NCBI GenBank assembly: GCA_900541195.1 | Contig: UQIY01000002.1 | Location: 1-64,000, forward strand | Length of the DNA: 64,000 bases | Reading direction: 5' to 3' | Source: an uncultured Collinsella sp. | GTDB taxonomy: Bacteria > Actinomycetota > Coriobacteriia > Coriobacteriales > Coriobacteriaceae | Shown: one piece after another, positions 24,766-33,505 of the stretch | How positions within the stretch are numbered: the first letter of the stretch is position 1 | Layout of the letters: the number at the start of each line of letters is the position of its first letter | The notes under the pieces: generated by a model | What the model was told of the DNA's origin: nothing | What the model saw: the letters and a program-made list of their open reading frames with translations, nothing else | The model's database searches: none | Made by a program: the position numbers and the translations under genes

Positions 24766-25548
24766 TTAACGGGCGCGGGGTGTGCCGGCGCTCAGATGAT
24801 TGATAAGACTTGCCTGGTATGCGGCACCAAAGCCATTGTCGATATTGACGACCGAAACGCCGCTGGCGCAGGAGTTGAGCATGGCGAGCAGCGCGGCTAC
24901 GCCACCAAAGCTCGCACCGTAGCCCACGCTGGTGGGAACGGCAATGACCGGACAGCTCACCAGGCCGCCGACAACGCTCGCCAGCGCGCCTTCCATGCCG
25001 GCGATGGCGATGACCACCTGTGCCTGGGCAAGCTCCTCGGCATGCGCGAGCAGACGGTGCAGGCCGGCGACACCTACGTCGTAGAGGCGATCGACCTCGT
25101 TGCCATAGAACTCGGCCGTCACTGCCGCCTCTTCGGCGACGGGCAGGTCGCTCGTGCCGGCGCAGGCGACGACGATGCGTCCGTTGCCGGTGGGGGAGGG
25201 CTTGCCTCCCACGAGGGCGAGCTGTGCGTCCGGGGCATATCCCAGGTCGATGCCGTTGTCGAGGAGCTCCGAGGTGCGGGCTGCCTTTTCGGCGTCCAGG
25301 CGCGTGACCAGGATGCGCTCCTGGCCGGCATCGCGCAGTGCTTCGATAATGGCGGCAACCTGCTCGGCGGTTTTACCGGCGCCGTAGACAACCTCGCCGG
25401 CTCCCTGGCGCACCCCGCGCGAAAGATCGAGCTGTGCAAAACCCAGGTCGGCGGTTGGCGCCGTCTGGATGCGCGTGAGGGCGTCTGCCGGGGCGACTGC
25501 TCCGCCGGCAACATCGCTCAGCAACTGCTCAAGATCTCGCTTATCCAT
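24766..25548 (-). CDS. larB: Pyridinium-3,5-biscarboxylic acid mononucleotide synthase LarB
   Basis: LarB carboxylates and hydrolyses nicotinic acid adenine dinucleotide, the first step of nickel-pincer cofactor synthesis. The 260-residue protein has DLSRGVRQGAGEVVYGAGKTAEQ and a PurE-like C-terminal core with VVACAGTSDLPVAEEA, VVIAIAGMEGALASVVGGLV and PTSVGYGASFGG. Start ATG 25548 has GAAGGGA upstream. Ten bases separate it from larC. The third maturation gene, larE, is not in this window. Confidence 0.93.
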   Translation of the reverse strand: MDKRDLEQLLSDVAGGAVAPADALTRIQTAPTADLGFAQLDLSRGVRQGAGEVVYGAGKTAEQVAAIIEALRDAGQERILVTRLDAEKAARTSELLDNGIDLGYAPDAQLALVGGKPSPTGNGRIVVACAGTSDLPVAEEAAVTAEFYGNEVDRLYDVGVAGLHRLLAHAEELAQAQVVIAIAGMEGALASVVGGLVSCPVIAVPTSVGYGASFGGVAALLAMLNSCASGVSVVNIDNGFGAAYQASLINHLSAGTPRAR

Positions 25549-25592
25549 ATATGTTCCCTTCGACGGCGCAAAGTCTAGCACTCAAAGGGTAT

Positions 25593-25626
25593 GTTTCCGA
25601 ACACTAAGACAAAATTGTTCGGAAAC
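25593..25626. promoter_or_regulatory. Palindromic operator candidate upstream of larB
   Basis: GTTTCCGAACA (25593-25603) and TGTTCGGAAAC (25616-25626) are perfect 11-base inverted arms with a 12-base spacer, centred about 60 bases upstream of larB. This suits a dimeric regulator such as the TetR protein of the same unit. It is also downstream of serB, but no T-run follows. Confidence 0.6.
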
Positions 25627-25662
25627 TATAGGACAGACTGATTCAATTGTTAGACGGATCGG

Positions 25663-26298
25663 CTAGTCGCGCAGGATGATGTCCATGGCGAGCATCAGGT
25701 TGCGCTCGTCGATGGCAAACGGGGCGGCCTCGCGCGTCTTGGGCTTGGCGCAAAACGCGATGCCCGTGCCCGCGGCCTGAATCATGGGGATGTCGTTGGC
25801 GCCGTCGCCGATCGCGACGGTGTGGGCCATGTCGACACCGCACTCAACCGCCCAATCCAGCAGCTGGATGAGCTTGGACTCCTTGGTCACGATGTCTGCC
25901 GCCAGCTTACCGGTGAGCTTGCCGTCCACGACCTCCAGGCGGTTAGCGAGGCAAAAGTCGATGCCCGCGGCGGCCACGATCTTGTCGGCGACCTCGTGAA
26001 AGCCGCCGCTTACCACGCCGACCTTCCAGCCCTTGCTGTGTGCCAAGCGCACAAGCTCCAGCGCGCCGGGGGTAAACGTCACGCGCTCAAAGGTGCGCTC
26101 GAATACGCTCTCATCCAAGCCGGCAAGCAGCCCCACGCGTTCCTCGAGCGCCTGCTTAAAGTCGAGCTCGCCGCGCATGGCGCGCTCGGTGATCTGCGCT
26201 ACCTGCTCGCCCACGCCGGCCTCCTCGCCCAACAGGTCGATGACCTCCTGGTTGATGAGCGTGGAGTCGATATCCATAACGATGAGGCGTGCGGTCAT
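25663..26298 (-). CDS. serB: Phosphoserine phosphatase
   Basis: The 211-residue HAD hydrolase carries MDIDSTLI with both catalytic aspartates, GVVSGGFHEVADKI (motif II Ser), and motif III/IV AIGDGANDIPMIQAAGTGIAFCAKP. It dephosphorylates L-phosphoserine, the last step of serine synthesis. It lacks the N-terminal ACT domains of some actinobacterial SerB proteins. Start ATG 26298 follows GGAAAGG. Confidence 0.93.
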   Translation of the reverse strand: MTARLIVMDIDSTLINQEVIDLLGEEAGVGEQVAQITERAMRGELDFKQALEERVGLLAGLDESVFERTFERVTFTPGALELVRLAHSKGWKVGVVSGGFHEVADKIVAAAGIDFCLANRLEVVDGKLTGKLAADIVTKESKLIQLLDWAVECGVDMAHTVAIGDGANDIPMIQAAGTGIAFCAKPKTREAAPFAIDERNLMLAMDIILRD

Positions 26299-26554
26299 GA
26301 CGGGCCTTTCCGAGTGCGGTTGTATTGGGGCACATTGTCGCACGCCGCGCGCTTGGGCGACGGCCAGGCCGCGTCAATTGTTTCGTCTCCGTCAAGTCTT
26401 TGGGCAAGAGCTACTTTTTCGCGGCACATCGACGCGGGTGCGATAAGATAGAACGCCATGCCCGGCTGCGCGGTTTACGCAGGCTGGGCAAATCTGTACG
26501 ACGCCGCCCGGAACGACACGGGGCGGCACAGATCCATAAAGGAGGATCACTGGT

Positions 26555-28342
26555 ATGAGCCAGACCCGTCCCATCGATGAGCATTCCATGCACACCCGTA
26601 CCTGCGGCGAGCTTCGCTTCGAGAACGTGGGCGAAGAGGTCACCCTCACCGGTTGGGTGAGCCGTCGCCGCGACCACGGCGGCCTTATCTTCTGTGACCT
26701 TCGCGACCGCGAGGGCATCACGCAGCTCACCTTCGACCCCGAGCACTCCGACGGCGATGCCTTTAAGATCGCCGAGACCATGCGTCCCGAGTGGCCCATC
26801 AAGATCCACGGCGTCGTGCGCGCTCGTGGCGAGGAGACCACCAACACCAAGCTCGCGACCGGCGAGATCGAGGTCCTGACCGACCACGCCGAGGTACTCA
26901 ATACGTCCGTCACCCCGCCGTTCCAGATCGAGGACGGCATCGAGACCAGCGAGGACACCCGCCTGCGCTATCGCTATCTGGACCTCCGTCGTCCCGAAAT
27001 GATGGCCAACCTCAAGCTGCGCTCCGACTTCACCTTTGCCATTCGCGAGGCGCTGCACAACCGTGAGTTCATGGAGGTTGAGACGCCCTCCCTGTTCAAG
27101 TCCACGCCCGAGGGCGCCCGCGACTTCATCGTCCCCAGCCGCATCCAGCCGGGTAACTTCTACGCCCTGCCGCAGTCCCCGCAGCTCCTGAAGCAGCTGC
27201 TCATGGTCGGTGGTGTCGAGCGCTACTACCAGGTTGCCAAGTGCTTCCGCGACGAGGACCTGCGTGCCGACCGCCAGCCCGAGTTCACTCAGGTCGATAT
27301 CGAGATGTCCTTCGTGGACCAGAACGATGTCATGAGCGCGCTCGAAGAGGTTCTTGCCGATGCTTTCGGTCGCATGGGCGTCGAGATGCCCACGCCGCTG
27401 CGCCGCATGAACTACTGGGATGCCATGGACACCTATGGCTCCGACAAGCCCGATACCCGCTATGGCATGCACCTGGTCGACCTGACCGACATCTTTGCCA
27501 ACTCCAAGTTCAAGGTCTTTGCGACTGCCGCGAACGAGGAGGGCTCTGTCGTCAAGGCCATCAACGCCAAGGGCGCCGGTGCCTGGGCACGTGCCAAGAT
27601 CGATAAGCTCGCCGGCGTGGCCTCCACGTTTGGCGCCAAGGGCCTGGCCTGGATCGCCTTCCGCGAGGACGGCTCCATCAACAGCCCCATCGTCAAGTTC
27701 TTCTCGGACGAGGAGATGGCTGCTCTGCGCGAGCGCATGGACGTCGAGCCTGGCGACCTCGTGATGTTCGCCGCCGGCCCGCGCCTGCTCTCTGACGAGA
27801 TCCTGGGCGGCATGCGTTCCCACATGGCCAACGCACTCGAGATCAAGCGTGAGGGCCACGACTTCCTGTGGGTCGTCAACTTCCCGCTGTTCCACTGGGA
27901 TGAGGACCGCAAGGCCTACGCTGCCGAGCATCAGCCCTTCACGCTGCCGACCGAGACCGACATCGCCAAGATCGAGGCCGACCCGCTGGCGGCCGGTTCT
28001 TGCACCTACGACTTTGTCATGGACGGCTTTGAGGCCGGCGGTGGCGGTATGCGTATCCACAACGCCGAGATGCAGATGTCCATGCTCAAGCTCCTGGGCT
28101 TTACCGAGGAGCGCGCCGAGTCGCAGTTCGGCTTCCTCATGGAGGCCCTCAAGTTTGGTGCGCCCCCGATGGGCGGTTTCGCTCTGGGCCTGGACCGCGT
28201 GTGCATGCTGCTCACCGGTTCCGACTCCATCCGCGACGTCATGGCGTTCCCCAAGACGGCCAGCGGCTCCGACCTCATGTCGGGCGCCCCGAGTGCCGTT
28301 AGTGGCGCCCAGCTCAAGGACGTCAGCCTGCGCCTGATGTAG
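26555..28342 (+). CDS. aspS: Aspartyl-tRNA synthetase
   Basis: The 595-residue bacterial-type class IIb synthetase has an OB-fold anticodon domain (LTGWVSRRRDHGGLIFCDLR), motif 1 region PEGARDFIVPSR, motif 2 FRDEDLRADRQPEFTQ, the bacterial GAD insertion (about residues 290-420) and motif 3 GGFALGLDRV. AAAGGAGG stands before ATG 26555. The 256-base region upstream contains no T-box or other leader that I recognise. Confidence 0.97.
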   Translation: MSQTRPIDEHSMHTRTCGELRFENVGEEVTLTGWVSRRRDHGGLIFCDLRDREGITQLTFDPEHSDGDAFKIAETMRPEWPIKIHGVVRARGEETTNTKLATGEIEVLTDHAEVLNTSVTPPFQIEDGIETSEDTRLRYRYLDLRRPEMMANLKLRSDFTFAIREALHNREFMEVETPSLFKSTPEGARDFIVPSRIQPGNFYALPQSPQLLKQLLMVGGVERYYQVAKCFRDEDLRADRQPEFTQVDIEMSFVDQNDVMSALEEVLADAFGRMGVEMPTPLRRMNYWDAMDTYGSDKPDTRYGMHLVDLTDIFANSKFKVFATAANEEGSVVKAINAKGAGAWARAKIDKLAGVASTFGAKGLAWIAFREDGSINSPIVKFFSDEEMAALRERMDVEPGDLVMFAAGPRLLSDEILGGMRSHMANALEIKREGHDFLWVVNFPLFHWDEDRKAYAAEHQPFTLPTETDIAKIEADPLAAGSCTYDFVMDGFEAGGGGMRIHNAEMQMSMLKLLGFTEERAESQFGFLMEALKFGAPPMGGFALGLDRVCMLLTGSDSIRDVMAFPKTASGSDLMSGAPSAVSGAQLKDVSLRLM

Positions 28343-28365
28343 GCGAGTGGCTACATATTGCCCGC

Positions 28366-28400
28366 AACGAGGGAAGGACGCGTGCCTTCCCTCGTTTTTT
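28366..28400 (+). terminator. Intrinsic terminator after aspS
   Basis: AACGAGGGAAGG (28366-28377) pairs with CCTTCCCTCGTT (28385-28396), followed by a T-run. Confidence 0.9.
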
Positions 28401-28425
28401 GTGAGACGGGGGTGCGCCGGTAACG

Positions 28426-28431
28426 TACAAT
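28426..28431 (+). promoter_or_regulatory. -10 box of the HPr-like gene
   Basis: TACAAT lies 55 bases upstream of the start; the -35 element is not clear. Confidence 0.35.
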
Positions 28432-28485
28432 AACTACCACGTGGCTGGGTTTGCCGGCCGAATGTGCGATGTCGTGGGAGGGGAC

Positions 28486-28734
28486 ATGGTCGAGTTTACA
28501 AAGACGATTAAAGATCCGTTGGGATTACATGCCCGCCCGGTTGCGCTGCTCTATGACATCATTGCCAAGCATCGTAGCGACGTGTCAGTCAGCATCGGCG
28601 ATCGCCACACGGATGGCCGCGATGTCATGGGACTCATGGCCCTCTATGGTGAGTGCGGCGAGAGCGTCGTCTTTCGTGTTTCGGGCGTAGACGAGGCTTC
28701 CTGCGTTACGTCGATCAGAAACCTCTCGCTCTAA
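28486..28734 (+). CDS. HPr-family phosphocarrier with Asp at position 46
   Basis: The 82-residue protein has the HPr fold signature DPLGLHARPVALL with the phosphoacceptor H15 and conserved R17. The regulatory-site region reads GRDVMGLMAL (residues 44-53), so position 46, Ser in HPr of HprK-containing bacteria, is Asp. M48 and G49 are kept, which fixes the alignment. It could be a PTS phosphocarrier insensitive to HPr kinase, or a regulatory paralogue. No PTS genes are adjacent. ATG 28486 has GGGAGGGG upstream. Confidence 0.85.
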   Translation: MVEFTKTIKDPLGLHARPVALLYDIIAKHRSDVSVSIGDRHTDGRDVMGLMALYGECGESVVFRVSGVDEASCVTSIRNLSL

Positions 28735-28743
28735 GCATGACGG

Positions 28744-28780
28744 GGCGCGGCAAAGGACAGCTCTTTGCCGCGCCTTTTTG
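28744..28780 (+). terminator. Intrinsic terminator after the HPr-like gene
   Basis: GGCGCGGCAAAG (28744-28755) pairs with CTTTGCCGCGCC (28763-28774), followed by TTTTTG. Confidence 0.9.
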
Positions 28781-28831
28781 TTTTGTTTCGTATAGGAAAC
28801 TTTTTCGAAATCTGAATGGGGACCCTTTCCA

Positions 28832-28885
28832 AAAAGTTAACCACGTGTTAGTTTACTAAAGCGAACATAGACGTGGTTAACTTTT
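28832..28885. promoter_or_regulatory. 15-bp inverted repeat upstream of feoA
   Basis: AAAAGTTAACCACGT (28832-28846) and ACGTGGTTAACTTTT (28871-28885) are perfect arms around a 24-base AT-rich spacer containing TTAGTTTACTAA. It sits 42 bases before feoA and probably includes or controls the feo promoter. Confidence 0.55.
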
Positions 28886-28927
28886 ATCGCGTCGATGTTG
28901 AGGACGAACTGACGTTAGGAGCAACTC

Positions 28928-29170
28928 ATGTCTTGCGGACCGCAGATGCCGGCCATGCCGCTTTCGATGGTAAAAGCGGGCGAAACCGTGCGCGTGTCGC
29001 GTGTAAAGGGCAATGAGGACATGAAACACCACCTCAAAGACCTCGGCTTTGTCGAGGGCAACGAAATCCACGTGGTGAGCTCGAGTGGCGCCAATATCAT
29101 CGTCACGGTGCTGGGCGCACGCTTTGGCATCGATTCCAAGGTTGCCATGCACATCATGACCGTCGGTTAG
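28928..29170 (+). CDS. feoA: Ferrous iron transport protein FeoA, first copy
   Basis: The 80-residue protein has an SH3-like FeoA domain with MKHHLKDLGFVEGNEIHVVSSSGANIIVTVLGARFGID, and a short N-terminal extension with one Cys. FeoA assists the FeoB ferrous iron channel at the cytoplasmic face. AGGAGCAACTC precedes the ATG. Confidence 0.9.
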   Translation: MSCGPQMPAMPLSMVKAGETVRVSRVKGNEDMKHHLKDLGFVEGNEIHVVSSSGANIIVTVLGARFGIDSKVAMHIMTVG

Positions 29171-29209
29171 TCCGCAGCATTTCATAAAAACCGAAAGGGG
29201 GACAAGAGG

Positions 29210-29431
29210 ATGAAGACGTTGGGTGACGTTAAGGTGGGCGAGAGCTCTACCATCGTCAAGCTTCACGGTGAGGGTGCGCTTCGCCGCCACCTTATGGACC
29301 TGGGGCTCATCAAGGGCACTTCGTTCAAGGTCGTGAAGGTTGCACCGCTCGGTGATCCGGTCGAGATCAACGTGCGCGGCTACGAGCTTTCCATCCGCAA
29401 GGAGGAGGCGGCTGTCGTCGAGGTCCAGTAA
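29210..29431 (+). CDS. feoA: Ferrous iron transport protein FeoA, second copy
   Basis: The 73-residue FeoA domain protein has LRRHLMDLGLIKGTSFKVVKVAPLGDPVEINVRGYELSIRKEEA. This second copy is closer to the classical FeoA consensus than the first. The tandem feoA-feoA-feoB order is common in anaerobes. AAAGGGGGA precedes the ATG. Confidence 0.92.
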   Translation: MKTLGDVKVGESSTIVKLHGEGALRRHLMDLGLIKGTSFKVVKVAPLGDPVEINVRGYELSIRKEEAAVVEVQ

Positions 29432-29462
29432 GGGCTCGCGGCGTATATTTCTGCAGATAAAG

Positions 29463-29481
29463 TTAGGTATTTCTAACTTAA
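29463..29481. promoter_or_regulatory. DtxR/IdeR-like iron box upstream of feoB
   Basis: TTAGGTATTTCTAACTTAA matches 14 of 19 positions of the DtxR consensus and is centred in a larger hyphenated palindrome (CTGCA...TGCAG, about 29451-29486). It lies between the second feoA and feoB, suggesting a separate iron-repressed promoter for feoB. Confidence 0.5.
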
Positions 29482-29554
29482 TGCAGCAACTTTGAAGCAC
29501 ATCATCCAGCCTGCGCGGAGAAAGCAGCGCGGGCAAACAAGGAAGAAGGATTGA

Positions 29555-31882
29555 ATGGCGGATTCTCAGATCCATGTCGCGCTGGCGGGTAACCCCAACT
29601 GCGGCAAGACCACGCTTTTCAACCTGATCACCGGCGCCAACGGCTACGTTGGCAACTGGCCCGGCGTCACGGTTGAGAAAAAGGAGGCCAAGCTCCTAAG
29701 CGACAAGAACGTTACCATCACGGACCTCCCCGGCATCTACTCGCTTTCCCCCTACAGCCCCGAGGAGCAATGCTCGCGCGATTATCTCATGAGCGGCGAG
29801 CCCGATGTCGTCGTTCAGGTGGTCGATGCCACCAACCTGGAGCGCAATCTATACCTGGCGCTTCAGGTCATCGAGACCGGCCTGCCTGTGGTCGTTGCCC
29901 TCAACATGGCCGATCTGGTCGAGAAGAATGGCGACAAGATCGACACCGACAAGCTCTCCAAGAAGCTTGGTTGTCCGGTCATGATGATCTCGGCTCTTAA
30001 GAACAAGGGCATCAAGGAGCTCTTCGAGCAGGTCAAAAAGTCCGCTGCTTCTAAGGGTCAGGTGCCGGAGCACAAGTTCGATTCCTCCATCGAGGACGTT
30101 CTGACGCACATCGAGAACAACCTTCCGGCGAGCGTTCCCGCCAACAAGCGTCGCTACTACGCCGTCAAGCTGTTCGAGCGTGATGCAGACGCCTGTAAAC
30201 TCATCAACCTCACCAAGGAGAAGGCCGCTCGCGTCGAAGAGCTGGTCGCTCAGTGCGAGCAGGACTGCGACGATGACGCTGAGTCCATCATCACCGGCGA
30301 GCGCTACGGCGTCATCGCGCACATCATCGACGAGTGTCTAACCAAGGCCCCGGCCAAGATGAGCACCTCCGAGAAGATCGACCGCGTGGTTACCAACCGT
30401 ATCCTGGGCTTGCCGATCTTTGTGGTCATCATGTTCTGCGTGTACTACATCGCCGTTTCCACCTTGGGCGGCACGGTGACCGACTTCACCAACGACCAGC
30501 TCTTCGGTACCGACGGTTGGTACGTGCTCGGCCAGGGTCGCGACGCCTACGATGCAGCCGTCGAGGCCGCGGGCGACAACGCCGACTCGGTTGACCCGGC
30601 GGAGTATGGCCCCTATGTCCCGGGTATCACCACCGTGGTGCACGACGCCCTTGTGGCGGGTGGCACCGAGGACGGTGGCCTGGTCGATTCGCTGGTCTGC
30701 GACGGTATCGTTGGTGGTCTGGGCGCCATCTTCGGCTTCGTCCCGCAGATGTTCCTGCTGTTCGTGATGCTGTCTTTCCTGGAGGACTGCGGCTATATGG
30801 CCCGCGTCGCCTTCATCATGGACCGCGTGTTCCGCCGGTTTGGCCTGTCCGGTAAGTCCTTTATCCCCATGCTCGTGTCCTCGGGCTGCGGCGTCCCCGG
30901 CGTCATGGCCACCAAGACCATCGAGAACGAGAAGGACCGCCGCATGACGGTCATGACCACCACGTTCATCCCCTGCGGCGCCAAGCTGCCGATCATCGCC
31001 CTGCTCATGGGCTCCATCATCGGCGATTCTTCCACCACCGCCGCGTGGATCAGCCCGCTCTTCTACTTCCTGGGCGTCTTTGCCGTCATCGCCTCGGGCC
31101 TCATGCTCAAGAAGACCAAGCTCTTCGCCGGTCGTCCGACGCCGTTCGTTATGGAGCTTCCTGCCTACCACTTCCCGGCGATCCGCTCTTGGGCGCTGCA
31201 CGTGTGGGAGCGCTGCTGGGCCTTTATCAAGAAGGCCGGCACGGTCATCTTCGCGTCCACCGTCGTGGTTTGGTTCCTCTCCAACTTTGGTAGCTACAAC
31301 GGTTCCTTTGGCTTCCTGCCTGCGATGGACGGCATCCCCGAGGAGTTCATGGACTACTCCGTGCTTGCCATGCTCGGCAACCTGGTCGCTTGGATCTTCG
31401 CCCCGCTCGGCTTTAGCACCTGGCAGGCAACCGCGCTGACCGTCTCGGGCCTTGTGGCTAAGGAGAACGTCGTCGCCACCGCCGGCTCGCTGCTGTCCGT
31501 TGCCGACGCGGCCGAGACCGATCCGAGCCTGTGGACCGCATTTGCCGGTATGTTCCCGACCATGGGCGCTTGCGTGGCATTCGGTGCCTTCAACCTGCTG
31601 TGCGCTCCGTGCTTTGCCGCCATGGGCACTATCCGCAACCAGATGGACTCCGGCAAGTGGACCGCGATTGCCATCGGCTACGAGTGCGCCTTCGCTTGGG
31701 TGATCGGCCTGTTCATCAACCAGTTCTACAACTTGCTTGTTCTTGGACAGTTTGGTATCTGGACGATTGTGGCCATCGTGCTGCTGGTTGCGATGCTCTT
31801 CCAGATCTTCCGTCCCATGCCCAAGCATGCATGGACCGACGAGGACGAGACCAACACTGCTTCCGCCGCAGTTTCCGCGTAA
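29555..31882 (+). CDS. feoB: Ferrous iron transporter FeoB
   Basis: The 775-residue protein has an N-terminal G domain with G1 GNPNCGKTTLF, switch region GNWPGVTVEKKEA, G3 DLPGIYSL and G4 NMAD. A helical GDI-like domain follows, then a C-terminal membrane domain with two gate motifs (MLVSSGCGVPGVMA and the later STWQATALTVSGLVAKENVVAT). An extracytoplasmic loop of about 90 acidic residues sits between the first two helices. It imports Fe2+ under GTP control. Confidence 0.96.
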   Translation: MADSQIHVALAGNPNCGKTTLFNLITGANGYVGNWPGVTVEKKEAKLLSDKNVTITDLPGIYSLSPYSPEEQCSRDYLMSGEPDVVVQVVDATNLERNLYLALQVIETGLPVVVALNMADLVEKNGDKIDTDKLSKKLGCPVMMISALKNKGIKELFEQVKKSAASKGQVPEHKFDSSIEDVLTHIENNLPASVPANKRRYYAVKLFERDADACKLINLTKEKAARVEELVAQCEQDCDDDAESIITGERYGVIAHIIDECLTKAPAKMSTSEKIDRVVTNRILGLPIFVVIMFCVYYIAVSTLGGTVTDFTNDQLFGTDGWYVLGQGRDAYDAAVEAAGDNADSVDPAEYGPYVPGITTVVHDALVAGGTEDGGLVDSLVCDGIVGGLGAIFGFVPQMFLLFVMLSFLEDCGYMARVAFIMDRVFRRFGLSGKSFIPMLVSSGCGVPGVMATKTIENEKDRRMTVMTTTFIPCGAKLPIIALLMGSIIGDSSTTAAWISPLFYFLGVFAVIASGLMLKKTKLFAGRPTPFVMELPAYHFPAIRSWALHVWERCWAFIKKAGTVIFASTVVVWFLSNFGSYNGSFGFLPAMDGIPEEFMDYSVLAMLGNLVAWIFAPLGFSTWQATALTVSGLVAKENVVATAGSLLSVADAAETDPSLWTAFAGMFPTMGACVAFGAFNLLCAPCFAAMGTIRNQMDSGKWTAIAIGYECAFAWVIGLFINQFYNLLVLGQFGIWTIVAIVLLVAMLFQIFRPMPKHAWTDEDETNTASAAVSA

Positions 31883-31911
31883 GTCCGAATAAGGATTAAC
31901 CCCTTTCCACG

Positions 31912-31945
31912 AGCCCGGGTGTCCCAGCGACACTCGGGCTTTTTG
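31912..31945 (+). terminator. Intrinsic terminator after feoB
   Basis: AGCCCGGGTGTC (31912-31923) pairs with GACACTCGGGCT (31929-31940), followed by TTTTT. Confidence 0.9.
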
Positions 31946-32055
31946 GTGGGGGAGATATGGCGTTTCCGCAGATAAAACCGACAAAAAAACCTGTCCCTTT
32001 TTGGTAGGTGGAGAATGGGGTAAAGTAAGTGATGGTTAACTAGAGGAGGCTTGCT

Positions 32056-32256
32056 ATGGCACCTATCGATATTGTTGTACTGGCTGTTATCGGTATTGCG
32101 TTTGTCGCCGTGTGCGTGCGCATCTATCGCAAGGGCACCTGTGCCGACTGTGCTCAGGGTGGCGTTTGCACCGGGCATTGCTCCAACAAAAAGACCTGCG
32201 CTGCGCTTAAGGGCGTAGACAAAGTGGCCGAAGACTTGAGCCGCGGTATCAAATAA
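32056..32256 (+). CDS. FeoB-associated Cys-rich membrane protein
   Basis: The 66-residue protein has one N-terminal membrane helix (residues 4-23) and a short Cys-rich tail with CADCAQGGVCTGHCSNKKTC, six cysteines. This is the small protein family encoded next to feoB in anaerobes. It sits after the feoB terminator, so it may have its own promoter. AGAGGAGG precedes the ATG. Confidence 0.9.
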   Translation: MAPIDIVVLAVIGIAFVAVCVRIYRKGTCADCAQGGVCTGHCSNKKTCAALKGVDKVAEDLSRGIK

Positions 32257-32269
32257 GGTCCGGACATCC

Positions 32270-32305
32270 AAGCGCTCCGCGGGCATCCGTTCGCGGGGCG
32301 CTTTG
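32270..32305 (+). terminator. Hairpin after the Cys-rich protein gene
   Basis: AAGCGCTCCGCG (from 32270) pairs with CGCGGGGCGCTT ending at 32303; the following T-run is weak. Confidence 0.6.
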
Positions 32306-32400
32306 TGCATTTGAGGGAGAGCACGGCGAGTCGAAGAGTATTTTTGGGGTATCGTTAACTGGACTATTAATTGGCAACTTATCTATAACGGAGTAACCGC

Positions 32401-33480
32401 ATGAGCGCTCGCGTAACCATGAAGGACATAGCCGCCGAGCTTGGCGTTTCCATCAATACCGTGCACAAGGCTCTGACGGGAAAGGCCGGCGTGAGCGAAT
32501 CCGTGCGCGCCAAGGTGAACGCTAAGGCCGAGGCCATGGGCTATCACCGCAACACAAGTGCCTCAAGCCTGCGCCGCAAGGATATCAATCTGGTGTTTTG
32601 CCTGCCCCGCGCATCGCGCGAGGGAGCGTACTTTTTCCGTTACCTGTGGGAAGGCTGCAATCGCTTTGAACAGGAGGTCATCGACCGGGGCATTACGGTT
32701 GAGCGCGTTGAATTTGGCGTGGGCGGCTACGCTGATGCACTCGAGCAAATCGACGAGCGTCTGCAGGTGGGCGAGAAGATTGATGGCTTGCTCGCCTATG
32801 CGCCGGGCGACGATCGTGCGACTGAGCTTTTGGGGCAGATCGCCGAGGCGGGCGTGACGATTGAGCTTGTCGACGGCGACCGTCCGCATTTGAATCGTTT
32901 GCGTGCGAGCTTGGCCGATTATTCGACGGCAGGCAGCCTTATGGCCGAGCAGGCGGCAAACCTGGTCCATGCTTCTGGGGCCGACGCCCGCGTGCTCCTT
33001 TTGACAGGCGACCCATATACCGATTCGCACTATCTAACCGCCCGCGCCTTCCACAATTACCTGCGCGAACGTGATATTCCATGGCAGGTTGAGGATCTTG
33101 CAGGTGCCCATGCGCAAGTCAAACAACTCGAGCATGAGCTCGAAAAGCGCTTGAGTGCGCCGGACGCCCCCGAACTTATCTGTAGCGTTTTTGCCGTTGG
33201 TTCCGAAGTGGTTGCCGACGCGCTCGTCTCGACCGGCAAGGCCGGTCGGGTCATGGTGATCGGCAACGACCTGTTTCCCGAAAGCGCCCTGGCCTTGCGC
33301 CGCGGTATCTTTACCAATATTGTCTATAAGGACCCGACGAGCCTGGCGTATCGCGGCGCCAAGACACTGGGCGATTATTTGCTGTGGGGAAGGACCCCGA
33401 CGGAGCCCGTCCAGAAGGGCGCCGTCGAGATGGTATTTGCCAGCAATGTCGACCGCTACTGCGAACTTGCGGGTATTTAG
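32401..33480 (+). CDS. LacI-family regulator, probable pectin/galacturonate repressor
   Basis: The 359-residue protein has a LacI helix-turn-helix (MKDIAAELGVSINTVHKALTGKAGVSESVRAKVNAKAEAMGY, residues 7-50), then a sugar-binding-protein-like effector domain. It sits directly upstream of uxaC. Repeated GTGAACGTTCAC palindromes with central CG, the form LacI proteins bind, mark four nearby promoters but not its own. I infer that it represses the galacturonate/pectin genes. The effector is probably a galacturonate-derived acid. Confidence 0.85.
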   Translation: MSARVTMKDIAAELGVSINTVHKALTGKAGVSESVRAKVNAKAEAMGYHRNTSASSLRRKDINLVFCLPRASREGAYFFRYLWEGCNRFEQEVIDRGITVERVEFGVGGYADALEQIDERLQVGEKIDGLLAYAPGDDRATELLGQIAEAGVTIELVDGDRPHLNRLRASLADYSTAGSLMAEQAANLVHASGADARVLLLTGDPYTDSHYLTARAFHNYLRERDIPWQVEDLAGAHAQVKQLEHELEKRLSAPDAPELICSVFAVGSEVVADALVSTGKAGRVMVIGNDLFPESALALRRGIFTNIVYKDPTSLAYRGAKTLGDYLLWGRTPTEPVQKGAVEMVFASNVDRYCELAGI

Positions 33481-33505
33481 CCGATTGAGCAGGTACCCCC
33501 TCTTG

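Noticed and set aside
26299..26554. T-box leader upstream of aspS
   Set aside because: I could not find the conserved T-box antiterminator sequence or a terminator before the start codon.
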